Source of the DNA: Flammulina velutipes
Lineage: Eukaryota; Basidiomycota; Agaricomycetes; Agaricales; Physalacriaceae
Length of the DNA stretch: 64,000 nt
Direction: 5' to 3'
Assembly (NCBI GenBank): GCA_011800155.1
Contig: CM022369.1
Coordinates: 2,852,001 to 2,916,000, forward strand
Under the pieces are notes generated by a model that saw only the letters and a program-made list of their open reading frames with translations, had not been told where the DNA came from and did no database searches. Numbering within the stretch: position 1 is the stretch's first letter; each line of letters opens with the position of its first letter. A program made the translations under genes and the position numbers. Positions 9,913-21,600 of the stretch are shown here, piece after piece.

Positions 9913-12564
9913 TTACACTTTAAGCTTCTTGTCGCTCTTTCGGCTTCGCCCATTGGTAGTTGCCTCTGCCGCCTTCGCAGCCGTCCCATCATCTTTTCCG
10001 TCCCGCTTGCGCTTATCTCCAGATTGCCCCTCCTCAACACCCGGAGCGTTGACGGGCTTCGCCTTCGCAGACGCAACGCGCGTCTCTTCGACATACTCCG
10101 TTAGCGTCTTGACTTGCACCGGCTCCGCATATGCAGCCTTCAGCGTCTTTGAGATGTCCATGAACGCATCGACAAGGCTCTCGTGGTATTCCGCTTTGAA
10201 GACATCTTCTCCCCAGCGCATGGTTCCATTCACGTCGACCGGGGTTGAGCTCTCGATGGCTCTGTACCACTGCCCGAAAGAGGTGATCAGCTTGTCGAGA
10301 GCACCATAGATGAAGCCAAGGGGAGAACCGGTGGGGTACAGTTTTCGAAATAATGGCCACGCCGCATGGCCCAAGCCTTGCACGAACTTTAGGCGTCCCG
10401 AAGACCCTTCAACACCGCAGTCGAAAAAGGCCTTATTCTCCCTGCGTAACCGTGACAAGAGCGGCTCCGTGGGGAATGGAACAGAGAGTTGCGGAAGGAG
10501 AGGTATCGGAATTCGTTGCATGATGAACCAGATGAACATCCACATTGTGGATTCCAGGTCGTGGAGGTAATTGAACTTGAACCAATCAAGATCGTCCTCC
10601 CCCGAGCGGCCTTTGAAAATATAAGACTTTTCCTGTGTTTCGACAGCCATAAATGCCGGAGTGCCCTGCAGACTAATGTTAGGATTGTGACGCGCTAGAG
10701 AAACAAGCATATGTACTTACAGTCCGTGGGTCGTGCACTGACGCCAACTCGTATGGTTTGCAGTACTCCAGATCGGAGAGAATCACCCGCCCATCGCAGG
10801 AAAGACAGTTCCCGGGGCTGATGTCTCTGTGGACATATCCTGCCAGACGTAAAAAGTGGAGGCCTATGATAACTGTCAGCAATCTGTGAATAGCATAGAA
10901 ACAAAGGCGTACCTTTGACAATTGATGCGAGGCATTCGACGTAAAGATTGAAGTCCCGCAATGTGTACAGAGTGTCGCATAGCTCCTTGAAAACGATGCG
11001 CTGGTGGACACGAGGTTGTAGCTTTAGGCCAGAATCTGAACCAATAGAACCTGCAGGTTGATCCTTGTCCGTATCGCGACCGTCGGTGCGACAAGCGCCA
11101 GACACGGAGGCCGGAGCAGCGAATTTCTCAGTCTGCGTATAATGGAAGAGCTCAAATCCATCCGGACGAGGTGGTGTTTTGTCGATCGCCCCGTCCCCCA
11201 ATAAGACCGGTTCGTCGGCCAAGATCGTCATGAAATGCGGCCTAGCATCTTGTCCATGCTTCGTCGGTTTCCCTTGGGCGCTGTTCTTCTGGTCGAGCAG
11301 ACACAGTCTCCTAAAGATGTCGGCCTGGATCTCACTCTCGGTCTTGGCATCGTCGTATAGGTAGTAATCCTTGAGGACGTTGATTTCGTCGGCGAGACGG
11401 TGAATGCCATTCCTGCTCGTCAACACTTTCTTCACTTTCCACACACGAGGGGCATGTGTGACGATATCCAGGCATCGGTCTTCGTAGATGGGTTTCCCGA
11501 TAGTTTCATACCACTCTTCGCCGACTTGATAACGATAGGCAATTTCCACCGTTGCCTTTCCTTCGTCGTTGGTCTTGACCAGGCGCTCGACGGTCGCATC
11601 GTAGCCCAGTGCCTCGGGAGGTGCAAACGTGATGAACAATAGGAAACGAACAAAATGCTCGGGGTCCTGAGTGAATGATGAGAACGGGAGCAACATAGAG
11701 GAGGAAAACAAATACCTCATGAAAATCAACTCGCTCCGATACAGCTATATGCCCACGGCTAAAGTGCCACAGGCGCAAGCTGCTGTCTTCAATGGTGAAT
11801 CCGAATGTGAACCGTCGGCATGGATCGTTGAACAGGATGAATCCGCTTCCCAGAAGAATCTTTCCTTCATTCTGTGAAAGAATAAGTAAGAGTAGCATTA
11901 AAAAGGAAGAGATACTCACATCTTCGATACTGCTGGGAGTGCAATGAAGTTTAAACTCTCCCACTAATCCGGCATCCGACGCGTTCCGGGTCTGCTTGTT
12001 GACGTCCCCGTAGAATATAGCCTTAGCCTTCGCCTGAAGACGAGGGGACCGTCTACGACCATCGTTGGGCACCGGAGGAGGTGTAGGAACCGACGGCTTC
12101 GTAGTTGTGGCCATCGCATCCGGCAATCCACTGCCACCAGAAACTTCAGCCGCCATTCCTTGTCGTGGCCGGCACTCGAGAATCGTCGTTCGGTGGTCCA
12201 TGAGGGCGGGGTCGTGTTCAACGGCTTTTTGGTATATAGCCTCGGCGATGTTCGCCATTTCAGCGAACGTCTCGTCTTCGTTCAGGCCAGGCCGCTTCCT
12301 TATAGAAATCCAACCGTCTTCGTCCAGGCAGCGGTCGTTACCCTTCATCAGCTTCTGCGTGACTGCATTGACAAGAGTATCTTTGCCATCCATGAAGGGC
12401 ATGTAGTGTGCAACGAATGCGTCGATTGGTCCAGTGAGGCTTTTGAGTTTGGTGGATTCTTTCAGCATTGCGCGTTGTTCCACGAGGTTCTTCGTCACTG
12501 CGCCGTGGCGGCTGATCCTGTATGATTTGGCGGGAGTATCTTGTAATTGAGCCTGCTGTGACAT
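9913..12564 (-). CDS. FunK1 fungal-specific protein kinase
   Basis: FunK1 is a protein kinase family expanded in Agaricomycotina. Exon 1 (from 12564) holds the N-terminal region with FVAHYMPFMDGKD; a basic low-complexity stretch (RRRSPRLQAKAKA) follows. The lobes read GSGFILFNDPCRRFTFGFTIED, FLLFITFAPPEALGYD, then VHRDISPGNCL (catalytic Asp and Asn), LSDLEYCKPY (in place of DFG) and GTPAFMAVE (activation-segment end). The motif WFKFNYLHDLESTMWMFIWF is characteristic of the family. The tail is Lys/Arg-rich and could be a nuclear localisation signal. At least four introns, near 11.89, 11.69, 10.88 and 10.69 kb. Substrates of this family are not known. Three decayed relatives lie downstream in the window. 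Confidence 0.9.
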
Positions 12565-13191
12565 GGTCGGTGAGGTGGTTTAAAGTAGGAATAAGTAACG
12601 CACATATCGCTGTCTTTATATCTACGTCGCTATTGTTCGATTGTGGCCGCAGCGAGTTGTTGCGGACAATGGTGGTAAGAGAGGAACTTTCGAATGTTTG
12701 TGCCTATTGTCATGACGCGATCGCGTTCTCGGTCACGTGGCCGATTTGAACTCATTCATAGTCAGCAGTAAGCATATAGAAACCAAGCTCAGTGTTCCCA
12801 GATTGACGTCGAGGATATCGCTCATATCATTGTATTCCCTCGTCGCCGATACCCAGAGAAACGCACATACAGTTCAAGCATACTTCGCTCAAGATTATCC
12901 ACATCAGACACCAGCTGGCTGCGCGAGAGTGTTCCGAAGCGTGCTGGAGAAAATCTGGATCCATAGAATAGCGAATAGCGAGGTGTCTCCAGATCTAACA
13001 TATGCCATAAAATCATAATCATAATATTCATAAGTATAATCGAATCTGTTGTATGTGCAGCCGGCGTCCTATATCCTGTACCCAACATCCATGCAGAGGA
13101 GCGTCAACGCGTCTCCTAACAATTAAAGGTCCCTTATGCCCCGGGACCAAAGAAGTATCCTCGCAAGACACATTCCAGTTCAAGTTCGACA
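12565..13191. other. intergenic, no gene seen
   Basis: Upstream region of the FunK1 gene and 3' flank of the next gene. A fragment with protein-like composition (13.12-13.24 kb, plus strand) has no start and no recognised family. Confidence 0.4.
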
Positions 13192-13680
13192 TCACCGTCG
13201 ACTGGGCGAAGAAGACTGTCCAGGTGTCGCGCGCGCATCCTTAGGCCCATACATCTGGTTTAGCAATTGCATATACAAAGCCTGGTTGACGGGGGCGGGC
13301 GGTCGCGGGCCAGCAGTGAGCTTTTTCAATGCATCATCGCGGTCCGCTTTGACTTTCTGCTCCTCCCGAGTCGACCTGTGAGGTTTCTCTTTCTCGAATC
13401 CGAGTCGCTGGGGAGGGATGACATCGTTACTAGGAGGAGAACGCTTCTTTGGATTATGACGGATTGCGGGAGAGCGATGAAGGCCAGAGGGAGCAGGGGC
13501 AGGGGGAGGAGGAGTGTATGCCAATGGCTCAATGATCCAGTCATTCGGGAGCACGACGTTCGGCTTGCGAACGGGCTTCTTGTCCGGTGTGGCGCTGCTG
13601 AAAGATTGTTAACGAAAATGGTTTACGATAATTGTTAGAAAGACTAACTGTTTGGGATACATCTTCTTGGTGGCGTCCAT
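13192..13680 (-). CDS. hypothetical proline-rich basic protein
   Basis: Two exons joined by a short intron near 13.60-13.65 kb give MDATKKMYPKHSATPDKK continuing to NVVLPNDWIIEPLAY, a Pro/Ala tract, a Lys/Arg/Glu-rich stretch and a short helix (NQALYMQLLNQMYGPKD). About 145 residues, no signal peptide, no recognised domain. The composition suggests a disordered nuclear or adaptor protein. The intron joins two in-frame, similarly composed segments, which supports a real gene, but no conserved motif confirms it. Confidence 0.5.
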
Positions 13681-14698
13681 AATAAAAGAAGGTGCAATGA
13701 GGTACTTTCGTCGGCTGGCTAGTCAATAGCTGGCGGGGTGGTTTGTGGTGATGAGTAGAAAGAGACATTGAGAGGCAATCTATATAGTCTGAGGGAGGCG
13801 CGCGTGCGAATGGGTAGACGGACAAAGAGTTCTGAAGATACAATGACGGCTGTTTTCCTAAACACAATCAGTCGGTAATTCTTTGTTCGTCGGTGTCAAC
13901 ATACTCAAACAGTATAACGCTCTGGGGGAATTCAGCCTCGGAAGTGAAGTGGCCCAAGACCATAGATTTCGAATGTAGGGTTCGTGACCTGGCATTGTCA
14001 CGATTAGTAGTGATGCACGACAAACAAAGAGAGCCTGCTCACTCAGGCCACATGCCGTCTGATTCGTTGATCTCTTCGAGGTTCATGTCGCATGTACAAT
14101 GATCTCGGGAATCTGTACACTGCTGTACGCCACATTGAGGATGTGTCGAGAGCGAAACCAATCCTGTTCGATCTGGCGGCCTGATAACGCGCAAACAATG
14201 TCAGAGAAGAGTTTGAGCTCTCGTCTCGGCGCCAGGGATATAGCGATAGTAGCCTTTTGGCCATTGTTAGCTGCCTCTGGCCGAATATTCAGGGAATGAT
14301 TTTTGTCCTCCGTCACTGGTGCACGGCGCGTGGAGGATCTCGCAGGATATTGGTCGATATCGGAGATGAGCGTAGGTAGTCACAGAAGCTAACATTCCCC
14401 TTGCAAACGATGTGGGACGGGAGCCTCCTTGAGGATGAGATATGGCCTCCCGCAAGACCTTCTTCCCTTTCCTCTCCGTGCTGTATTCAACTCAACACGA
14501 GCCCCGAACAACGTCCGCCTTCGCAACCCGAGGAGGACACACAAGGCCTGGAATCACAGTTTTCCTAACATTTAAACGCCTCCAAACCCCAAGCGACAGT
14601 GTACAGTGAGAGGTAGCAAAACCTGCCCGTAAAGAAGTCAAGAGGAAGTCGTCCACGCTGTTGATCTTGAGTGAACAGGATACAGTACTAGTTGTAGA
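13681..14698. other. intergenic, no gene seen
   Basis: About one kilobase with only short frames on both strands. It ends near the break of the inverted duplication at about 14724. Confidence 0.45.
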
Positions 14699-15157
14699 TT
14701 ATGACCAAGAGTATATGGATAGCGCTGCGGGAGGAGGCTCATCCACTTCGGCACTCCGAGCATTTCGAGGACGCTGCGGAGTCGTCCTGGGCGACGATGA
14801 AGTACTTGGATATGCGTTGCGAGAACGAGAGGCCAGAGATACGTCGGAGCGCGTTGTACTCATGCTGTCTCTGAACGAAGTCGATGCTCTGTCCGAGTCT
14901 GAAATATTCGACGCTCGATTTCTGAGCTCGGATCTCTGTGGCCTGGATGGCCCTATAGGTGCTGTGTTCGGTGGTGGCATCCTGGAAGAATTATTGCTCG
15001 GCGTCGTTGGTCGTGATACAGATGGAGGTCGGGAGATCTGTAAAGGCCTCGTTGGCATCCCTGACGCAGACATTATTGGCGCAGATATATTTGAAGTACC
15101 GTTTGTCACCGACGGCGAGCGACCGCGACGAGTAGGAAACGGAGGCGCGCGCGACAT
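14699..15157 (-). pseudogene. duplicated 5' exon fragment of SEC8
   Basis: The first exon of the SEC8 gene (31606 onward) is repeated here in reverse orientation. The protein (MSRAPPFPTRRGRS to EVDEPPPAALS) differs at one residue in about 143 (Pro instead of Ala in NTAPIGP). Homology stops at about 14724; beyond it the frame runs into unrelated IYSWS and stops. The exocyst domain itself is absent, so it is a truncated copy at one end of the inverted segmental duplication. A weak promoter and start codon are still present, so a short Ser-rich peptide could be made. Confidence 0.88.
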
Positions 15158-15337
15158 GACCGTCGCTGCCAAAGTTGTTGATGGTGTTTGGTCACTACAT
15201 ACTACTTTGACATAGAAATAATGATACCCAAATAAATGGTGACTTCCTCAACGTCCTAGTCCCATCGTTCAACACCGAGATGCACTGTTAGATCTTATTG
15301 ATACTATAGTCAGTCGCACGGCGCAAGACGTTGTACC

Positions 15338-16215
15338 TCAAACAGTCCAGCCGGCGAGTCTCCTTGCCTCTATGTCGCGTTCAACAGAGTGCATTACTGT
15401 AACAAACATCAGTAAGGATCCAAATCGTGAGGGAAGTAGAGACGTGCAATGTTCATTCCTCATCCTTTCAATACAGGGGAAAAAGTCCTCCTCGGAAACG
15501 ACACGAAGCACGTCGACATACAAATCGACAGTCCTTTCGTATGCGAACATACTCATACCAAGTTCCCATTCATCCCTCGGTGACGCCCACTTAGCAGGGT
15601 CACCGGGATCCCACCCAAAGGCTTGTTTATCCCGATGAAAGGCGATTAGATGTTGGCCGAAAGTGTCAACGCAACCTTCCGCCTTCGAAACCTGTTCGAC
15701 GAGGCGTTCGATAACGAGCGGTATGTCCTCTGCGACACGCGTGCGATGAGTTGACTTTGTGAAAAAGGACTGCACGTAGGACAGGAGGACGGACTCGCTA
15801 CGAATTTCGGCAATGAGAACAGACTCCAGTTCGTGCAGGACTTGGGTAGTCAGCTGTGCGGCGCTAATTGTGGCGGAAATGGTTGATTGGAAGGATTCAA
15901 GCAAAGTGGTGTCAAAGGGGTCAGGCTTGTGCAGAATCTGCCGGACTGACATACACGCCTCGAGGGCCGATTTGACGGTTTGTAGAAAGTGTAATGCAGA
16001 TGATCGAATTCGACTAAGAGACCGGGAACAAGCTAGCGGGGCAACTGCGTTGACCTCTAGAAGGAGGGTGCAAGTGTTGAAATAGTGTAGATCCACAGCA
16101 GCTTGGAATTTTTTGAAAAAGGTATACAAATTACTCATGGATCTCTGTAGAGGGTCAGTAGTATACTTGTGAAGGGAAGAACACCCACGTCGCATTCCTC
16201 AGAATATTGAGACAT
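15338..16215 (-). CDS. A-type member of unknown paralogous family
   Basis: Unrecognised protein of about 277 residues, probably all helical. Exon 1 (16189-16215) encodes MSQYSEECD; a 44-nt intron (16145-16188, GTGGGT, CTGAC branch site, TACAG) leads to exon 2. I prefer this start because the C-, E- and G-type paralogs also begin with a tiny exon ended by a phase-0 intron; an unspliced start at 16195 is possible. Shared features with the C-type are VLHELESVLI, EDIPLVIERLVEQ and LIAFHRDKQAFGW. The C-terminal part (SLLPSRFGSLLMFVTVMHS) is specific to the A type. It is divergent from the C-type gene at 16320, about 105 bases away. No signal peptide or membrane segment is evident. Confidence 0.68.
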
Positions 16216-16319
16216 CGAGGTTTGAAGTGGCGTGCCGGCCCGTGTCTCCGAGTTGACTCTCGTTGTTATCCCATCATGGTCGAAATACATTAAACTTAGG
16301 CCACTAAACTTTAAACGTA
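16216..16319. promoter_or_regulatory. short divergent promoter between A- and C-type genes
   Basis: Only 104 bases separate the two start codons. The same region in the second copy (30265-30369) is roughly 88-90 % identical by eye, less than the flanking C-type exon but more than the A-type coding sequence. Confidence 0.55.
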
Positions 16320-17380
16320 ATGCAGGATACCACGGTCAGCATCTCTCTTCATCATTATTAACCTCACTAGAAATATTGATAGGCTGAAATCCTGGCGTTA
16401 AGCTGTCTTGCCTCTGATATTCTCAACGCTGAGGCACTATACTCCCGTCGCAACCACCAGATTATTGCCAGCATCCATCGTGTGGCGCCCTCGCGCTGCC
16501 GCTCATCTCTTTGGAAATTCCGCTCGACTACAGATGGTTTTTCAAATCACCTACTATTGGCGTACAACGACTGTCGCACTCTATGCTGCATGGACCTGGC
16601 TGCGCTCTTACCGCCCGCGCACCCAGGCCATCTACCACTCAATAACGAAGCTTACTCCAAGTGCAATGGCGAAGTACTGGCCTCTATCGAGGTCATGACG
16701 GACTATATTGAGTCCAGCGCTAAGATTTTTCAAGAGTTGGAGACTGTCTTCATCTCCAAACTCTCCGACGCAGGTGGATTGGCATCTCCCATCGTTCACG
16801 TCGTCTTCCCTAGTTTTATTGTTCTGGCACGCGACCTTCCTGCGTTGTTCACGAAGCTGGTCCAGGAACTTCAGGAGACTGCGAGCTGCTATATCAAGTT
16901 CGCTCGTAGCTTACTAGAATTTCATCGGGGCGTACGCGATTTCGCGTGGGCGACGCCTTCGGTGCTGTTAGATCTCCACCAAGTACTGCGGCACCTCGAT
17001 ATGTGTATCGTGGAGCTGACCAATTCCCTCTTCTTCGCCGGGGTCGAGGAGGATCGTTCGACAAAGTGGCTGAAATACTTCCCGAATCCTCCAATAACTT
17101 TTGTTCCCTATCGTACGTCCCTTCGTTTATCTATCTGTCCTTGAAGGATACTTGACGTCTGTGCAGATTTACAGCCAACTCATCGTACGTCTGTTGAACT
17201 TCATCTTGATTGCTTTGAATTGATTTCTCTGGCTTAGACCCTTTCCATAATGACGACGACGACTTTGAGGGCGATGTGACATCAGACATGTTTTCCGATG
17301 CGACTACGTTTGCATGCCGGATAAGAGAAGCAGAGGTGAAGAAAGGGTTGATCACCTCACAAGGCCCCCAAGCCCACTAA
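16320..17380 (+). CDS. C-type member of unknown paralogous family
   Basis: Four exons (16320-16334, 16383-17112, 17167-17184, 17238-17380) total exactly 302 codons including the stop. Exon 1 is MQDTT, followed by a phase-0 intron. Exon 2 carries the conserved core: SSLWKFRSTTDGFSNHLLLAY, shortened here to KFRSTTDGFSNHLL, then ELETVFISKLSDAGG, RDLPALFTKLVQEL and LLEFHRGVRDFAW. Exon 4 is acidic (HNDDDDFEGDVTSD) and ends with PQAH. No known domain; helical and cytosolic by appearance. Its near-identical copy is at 29209-30264 and more distant relatives are at 27.9, 38.6 and 49.2 kb. Function unknown. Confidence 0.72.
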
Positions 17381-17689
17381 AGTCTTCGTACAGTTCCTAT
17401 GCTATGACAACTCGCACTATCTAAGCTATAAGTCGTGGATCTGAATGCAAAGAGTCTTGTGATATTTGCATATCTTGTGGATCAGGCTGCAACGACCCCA
17501 ACTTGTCTTCTTCGTGTCTTTTCTGACTCGCAGATAACACGAGGAAACTGTGTTCTCGTTGTTCCACCAGATCATCTCGAACGTTAACCGATAATGCCAT
17601 AGCTGCTGCCCAGCATCACTCGGACGTCGGTCGACATCGAGCCGGTACAAGCACTCTTATAGTCATTGACCGTTTTTCGAAATACTGAC
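17381..17689. other. intergenic, no gene seen
   Basis: Flank of the inverted duplication; homology to the other arm fades near 17360. No coding signal. Confidence 0.4.
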
Positions 17690-17832
17690 ACTGTAATACG
17701 CTTCGTGAACGGCGTCCCGCAGCAGGTGTGCCCGCCCTTTAGTTCATCCTGGCATCATAAGTGCGCGCAAGCTGTTGTTGGCACTTTATATTGCGACGGG
17801 GTTCCACGCCAGTGGAACGTTGAACAACATGA
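17690..17832 (+). pseudogene. relic of a DUF946/Vps62-like gene
   Basis: Translations in two frames give DTVIRFVNGVPQQV and LYIATGFHASGTLNNM, which match HTMIRFIDGVPQHV and VYIATGSHANYATVG of the intact gene at 7638-8877. The two pieces lie in different frames and the intervening part is reshaped, so this is a decayed fragment. Confidence 0.65.
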
Positions 17833-18299
17833 TCGCTCAACACCCTGAGTGCCATAACATTTGCGATATTATGACTTCGTATGGACTGATCGTTGTGTTT
17901 AAAGACAGAAGAAGCGCGTCGTATACTTACATACTCTGTGAACAATGCAAAGACTCTGATAAAGGTAACGAATTACGCGGCGTCATGTCAACACTGGTAT
18001 TTCGCGCTGACGTGTACAATTGATAGATGAAGTTCGTTCTCTGAGTCTCCTGTGCGCGACTACACGTGTTTGAGGACCGTTTGTTGAATTGCAGGCACCT
18101 TCTGCCACCCGTTTATGAACTGATCAAGGCGAGGTAAGTCACAAATCAGAGATAGGAAAAGGAGCTCAATTGTGGCGTACTGCGGCCCGATTTGACCCGA
18201 TGTTCGATCGTTCTAACCCCAAATGCCTTCGTGGCTCGTTCGGAAATGAGAACTCACTGAGTTCTCGCTGAGTTCTTCTCGCCTGTATTTGCGATGATC

Positions 18300-18505
18300 A
18301 AGTGGGAGCGATGGGAGACTTGTTTCCCGGTGTTGTGGGTATCTCATCAATGTAAGGGCTATTCTCTGTACTTGCAGTCAACATTCAGATGGATAATAAA
18401 CTGTGCTACTTACATGGGTGTCCATGGCTGTGGGTGCATCGTAATAGGGTTGATATTTGACTGGGCTTCTTGTAGGCCGGACATGTGACACATGCGCCAC
18501 AAATC
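18300..18505 (-). pseudogene. 5' relic (promoter, exon 1, intron 1) of the paralogous family
   Basis: The minus strand aligns with 27835-28010: the upstream TGATTTGTGGCGCAT, the first-exon ATGGACACCCAT, the donor GTAAGTAGCACAG, the acceptor GCAAGTACAG and the following AGCCCTTACATTGATG. The homology then ends in a region with no further coding match. It is therefore a truncated family copy that keeps its upstream region. The first-exon ATG is at 18423-18425. Confidence 0.75.
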
Positions 18506-18695
18506 ATTTGTGTGACGTTCCCTTTATGAACGGGGCACGACGACCTCCAAACCGATCGCTATATACCAAAGCAAACTGTTCTAGCAACTATACACGACTG
18601 ATTACAAGCGAAAGGGTATGACTATGCACTAAATACAAGAATAAACAACAATTAGATAGATGTTAGTGGGGTATGAGTCCAAATGGGAAAAAGTA

Positions 18696-21600
18696 CTAAT
18701 CTAGTTCTATAACATTGTCAGTCGCTATCGCATCAGCAAACGCCTGTCGTTTCTGCTGTTTCAATATCGTCCTCAACTGGTCGACCACATGGGCCTTCCG
18801 TGGAAGTTCATCAAGCCTCTTGATTTCTCTCGCCACACTAGCAGAAATGTCAACGTCACCTCGAAGAACCAAGCAAAGGAAAAAATTTACCTCTTAGAAC
18901 CCGCCGTCACCAAATGACAGTTAGTCAAAGGGTGGAACGGCATCTTCCCACACAGCTCGCAGTACGCTGTTTCTCTAGGAGGCGCCGGCTTGGGTTTCTT
19001 CTTCGGAGGCTCAGCAGCCATCGACGCGGGGGAAGAGGCCCGTTTGGAAGATCCGGCCACAGGAAGAGATGCTCGAGGCTTATTGGAGTCAAATACACTC
19101 GTATGGTGCGACGGGCCAGCCTCCTGCGCTCGATGTTTCGGTGCTGATGAACTCGTCGCACCATTAGCAACAGCCTTATGAGTCTTCTGCTTTTTCTTCG
19201 GCGGGTACGCCACCACATCCTGTTTCTCCACAAGATGCAACGGCTGTCCAGCAATCAAGTGGGTGTGCTGACGCTTGGCTAAGACCGCGTCGATGGCATT
19301 GACGGCTAACCGCCGATCTTCAATGGGCTCGTCACCCGCATGAAGGAGAAGCGCCAGGCGATACTCCGCCAAGTTTTCGCTGCTCTCCGTCATGGCACAT
19401 TTGCCCTCGCCATCTCCGTGTTCCATCCCGCACAAACCACAAAGCCGCGCATCCATATTCTGGGCCTGCTTCTGTTGTGGAGGTTCCTTGATCTTGTCGT
19501 TCGTGTCGTTCGTGGCGGGGTCAGGGTTGGGGTCGCCCTCGTCGCTCGAATCCAAGTCACTACCGTCGTAGGCTGCATCCTCGTCGGACGATTCCGTCGA
19601 CTTGCGTTTCTTCGCCTTGGACACCTTGACAGGTGACTCCAGCACATCAGAGTACTTCACCAGCTGTGCAGCTTTTCGCTTGCTCCCTCTTCCAGATTTG
19701 GCCTCCTCGGCCTCCTTGATTCTATCGCGTTCTGCATTCAGCTTCTGCAGAGTGTTCGCCCACGAATCGCCTTGGTCTGCCTCATCTTGGACATCCTCAA
19801 GTGTGTCTCGATCAGCTGTCCAGATCTTGGCGAAAGAAAACATTCCGCCTTCCTTGTTGGCTTCTTCTTGCTCGCCGGTCTCTTGCTCCGTCTTTTCGAT
19901 GAGGCGATCAACGTCATTGTCGGTATCTGGGGGAGAATTTATATCAACTAGCGGATATTTCGAAAATACTTACATGTGATGTCTTGAGCTTCGCCTTCGT
20001 CAAACAACGCTTGCGCACCGAACGTCAATATAGATTGGACGTTCTCGCCGACACTTTCGTCTTCGTCCATCTTCTGAACAATAAGGTGATCCAAGACCAT
20101 CTTCTTCTTGCCGACTTGAACGATACGTTCTGAACGAATGCTCAGTACTACTATCAATCCGGAAGAAGAATAGCATACCTTCCGCAGATTGCTTGACCAT
20201 AAGCTTGAAGACAAGACATGTTTTCTTCTGCCCAAACCGATATGCTCGCGCAATAGCCTACACAAATCAGCATACTTTCAAAAGGCCCAAAAGAGAACGA
20301 CGAACCTGTAAATCCTGATGTGGATTGAAATCGGGATCGAAGATAATAACCGTGTCGGCAGTCTAGGTATCTACAATCAGCATAATTCCACGTTCAACGC
20401 GTCGAGATACATACGAATAGATTGATGCCAACACCCTACAGGAAGTCAAGTCAGCATCTACCCAAACAAACCACAGGAAGAATACTCACTCCCGCTCGTG
20501 TAGTCAACAGATAAATGAAAACATCAGAACCCGGACGATTGAACTCGTCCATGCCTTTCTGTCGTTCGCTGCCTTTGGTATTGCCATCCTACGCGTGATC
20601 ATGATCAGTCGTCAAACATACGAAAATGAATGGAAATCATACCAGCCGTAGATACTTGATTCCCTCGCCGTTCAAGAAATCTTCGATGATGTTGAGAGCA
20701 ATAACGAACTGTGGCATATCAGCTTGAGAACGTCCTCGATGGAAGATTTCGAAGCGTACCTGGCTGAACAAAAGCACTCGATGTCCACGAGCCTTGAGCT
20801 TCGGCAACAGCATCTTGAGGAACCGCAGCTTCGTACTCGCGTCAATGAGTTTCTCGTGACTCTCTTGCACAGAGAGACCTCGAGGTTCAATCTCGTCCGA
20901 GTAGAGGTAAGGATGTTGGAGGCATCTACCACAACACTTGGTAAGTCCTTCGAAACGACGCAGCGGGTCTTCCAAACTCACTTCCGCAACTGCATAAGGA
21001 TGTTGTTGATACGCGATCTTGTCTGTGTTTGCCCATTACCCAAGTTGTTCAGCAGGTCAGAGTTGTGAGCTACACATCGATTAGCAAAACGGACGCGTTT
21101 GAGAGTTGTGACGAACTCAGAATTGACCGATAGACTTCTTTCTGGAGGGGTGCCATGGAGACTGGGACGATGACTTCGTTCTGCGTCGAAGTAAGTAATC
21201 AGAGTATCGGTGGCTAGTATGCTGCATACCTTCGGTGGCAACGTGAGAACCTGACTCTTTAGCCGCCTGAGGAAATACGGCCGTAGACGCTCATGCAACT
21301 GTTTGACTAGCTCTTCAGTTAATTCCTCGTATTCCTGTTCAAGCGCTACGAGGTCACTCCATTCATCCGGATCAAGGAAGTTCATGAGATTGAACAACTC
21401 TCGAATATTGTTGTTAAGCGGCGTCTATGGACATTTAAAAAACGTTCAACTCGGTCGGGGGGAGAAGGGACTCACGCCGGTCATGATAATTCGATGCATG
21501 CTCTTCAACTCGTTCAGCTTCTTGAAGAGTAAACTGCTGTCACTTTTCACTGCAACGTTGTATAAGCAAAACGACAGAATAGACCAAATGAGATCTTACA

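Noticed and set aside
13053..13244. Short plus-strand frame ending FQFKFDITVDWAKK
   Set aside because: Protein-like composition, but no start context, no recognised family, and it overlaps the 3' end of the minus-strand gene at 13192.
14661..15215. Long plus-strand open frame over the SEC8 exon copy
   Set aside because: It is antisense to the duplicated SEC8 exon; the same antisense frame exists opposite the real exon (31533-32096). The sense strand has the Ser/Pro-rich exocyst N-terminus.
18248..18266. Palindrome GAGAACTCA / TGAGTTCTC
   Set aside because: Too short and without target duplications to call it a transposon end.
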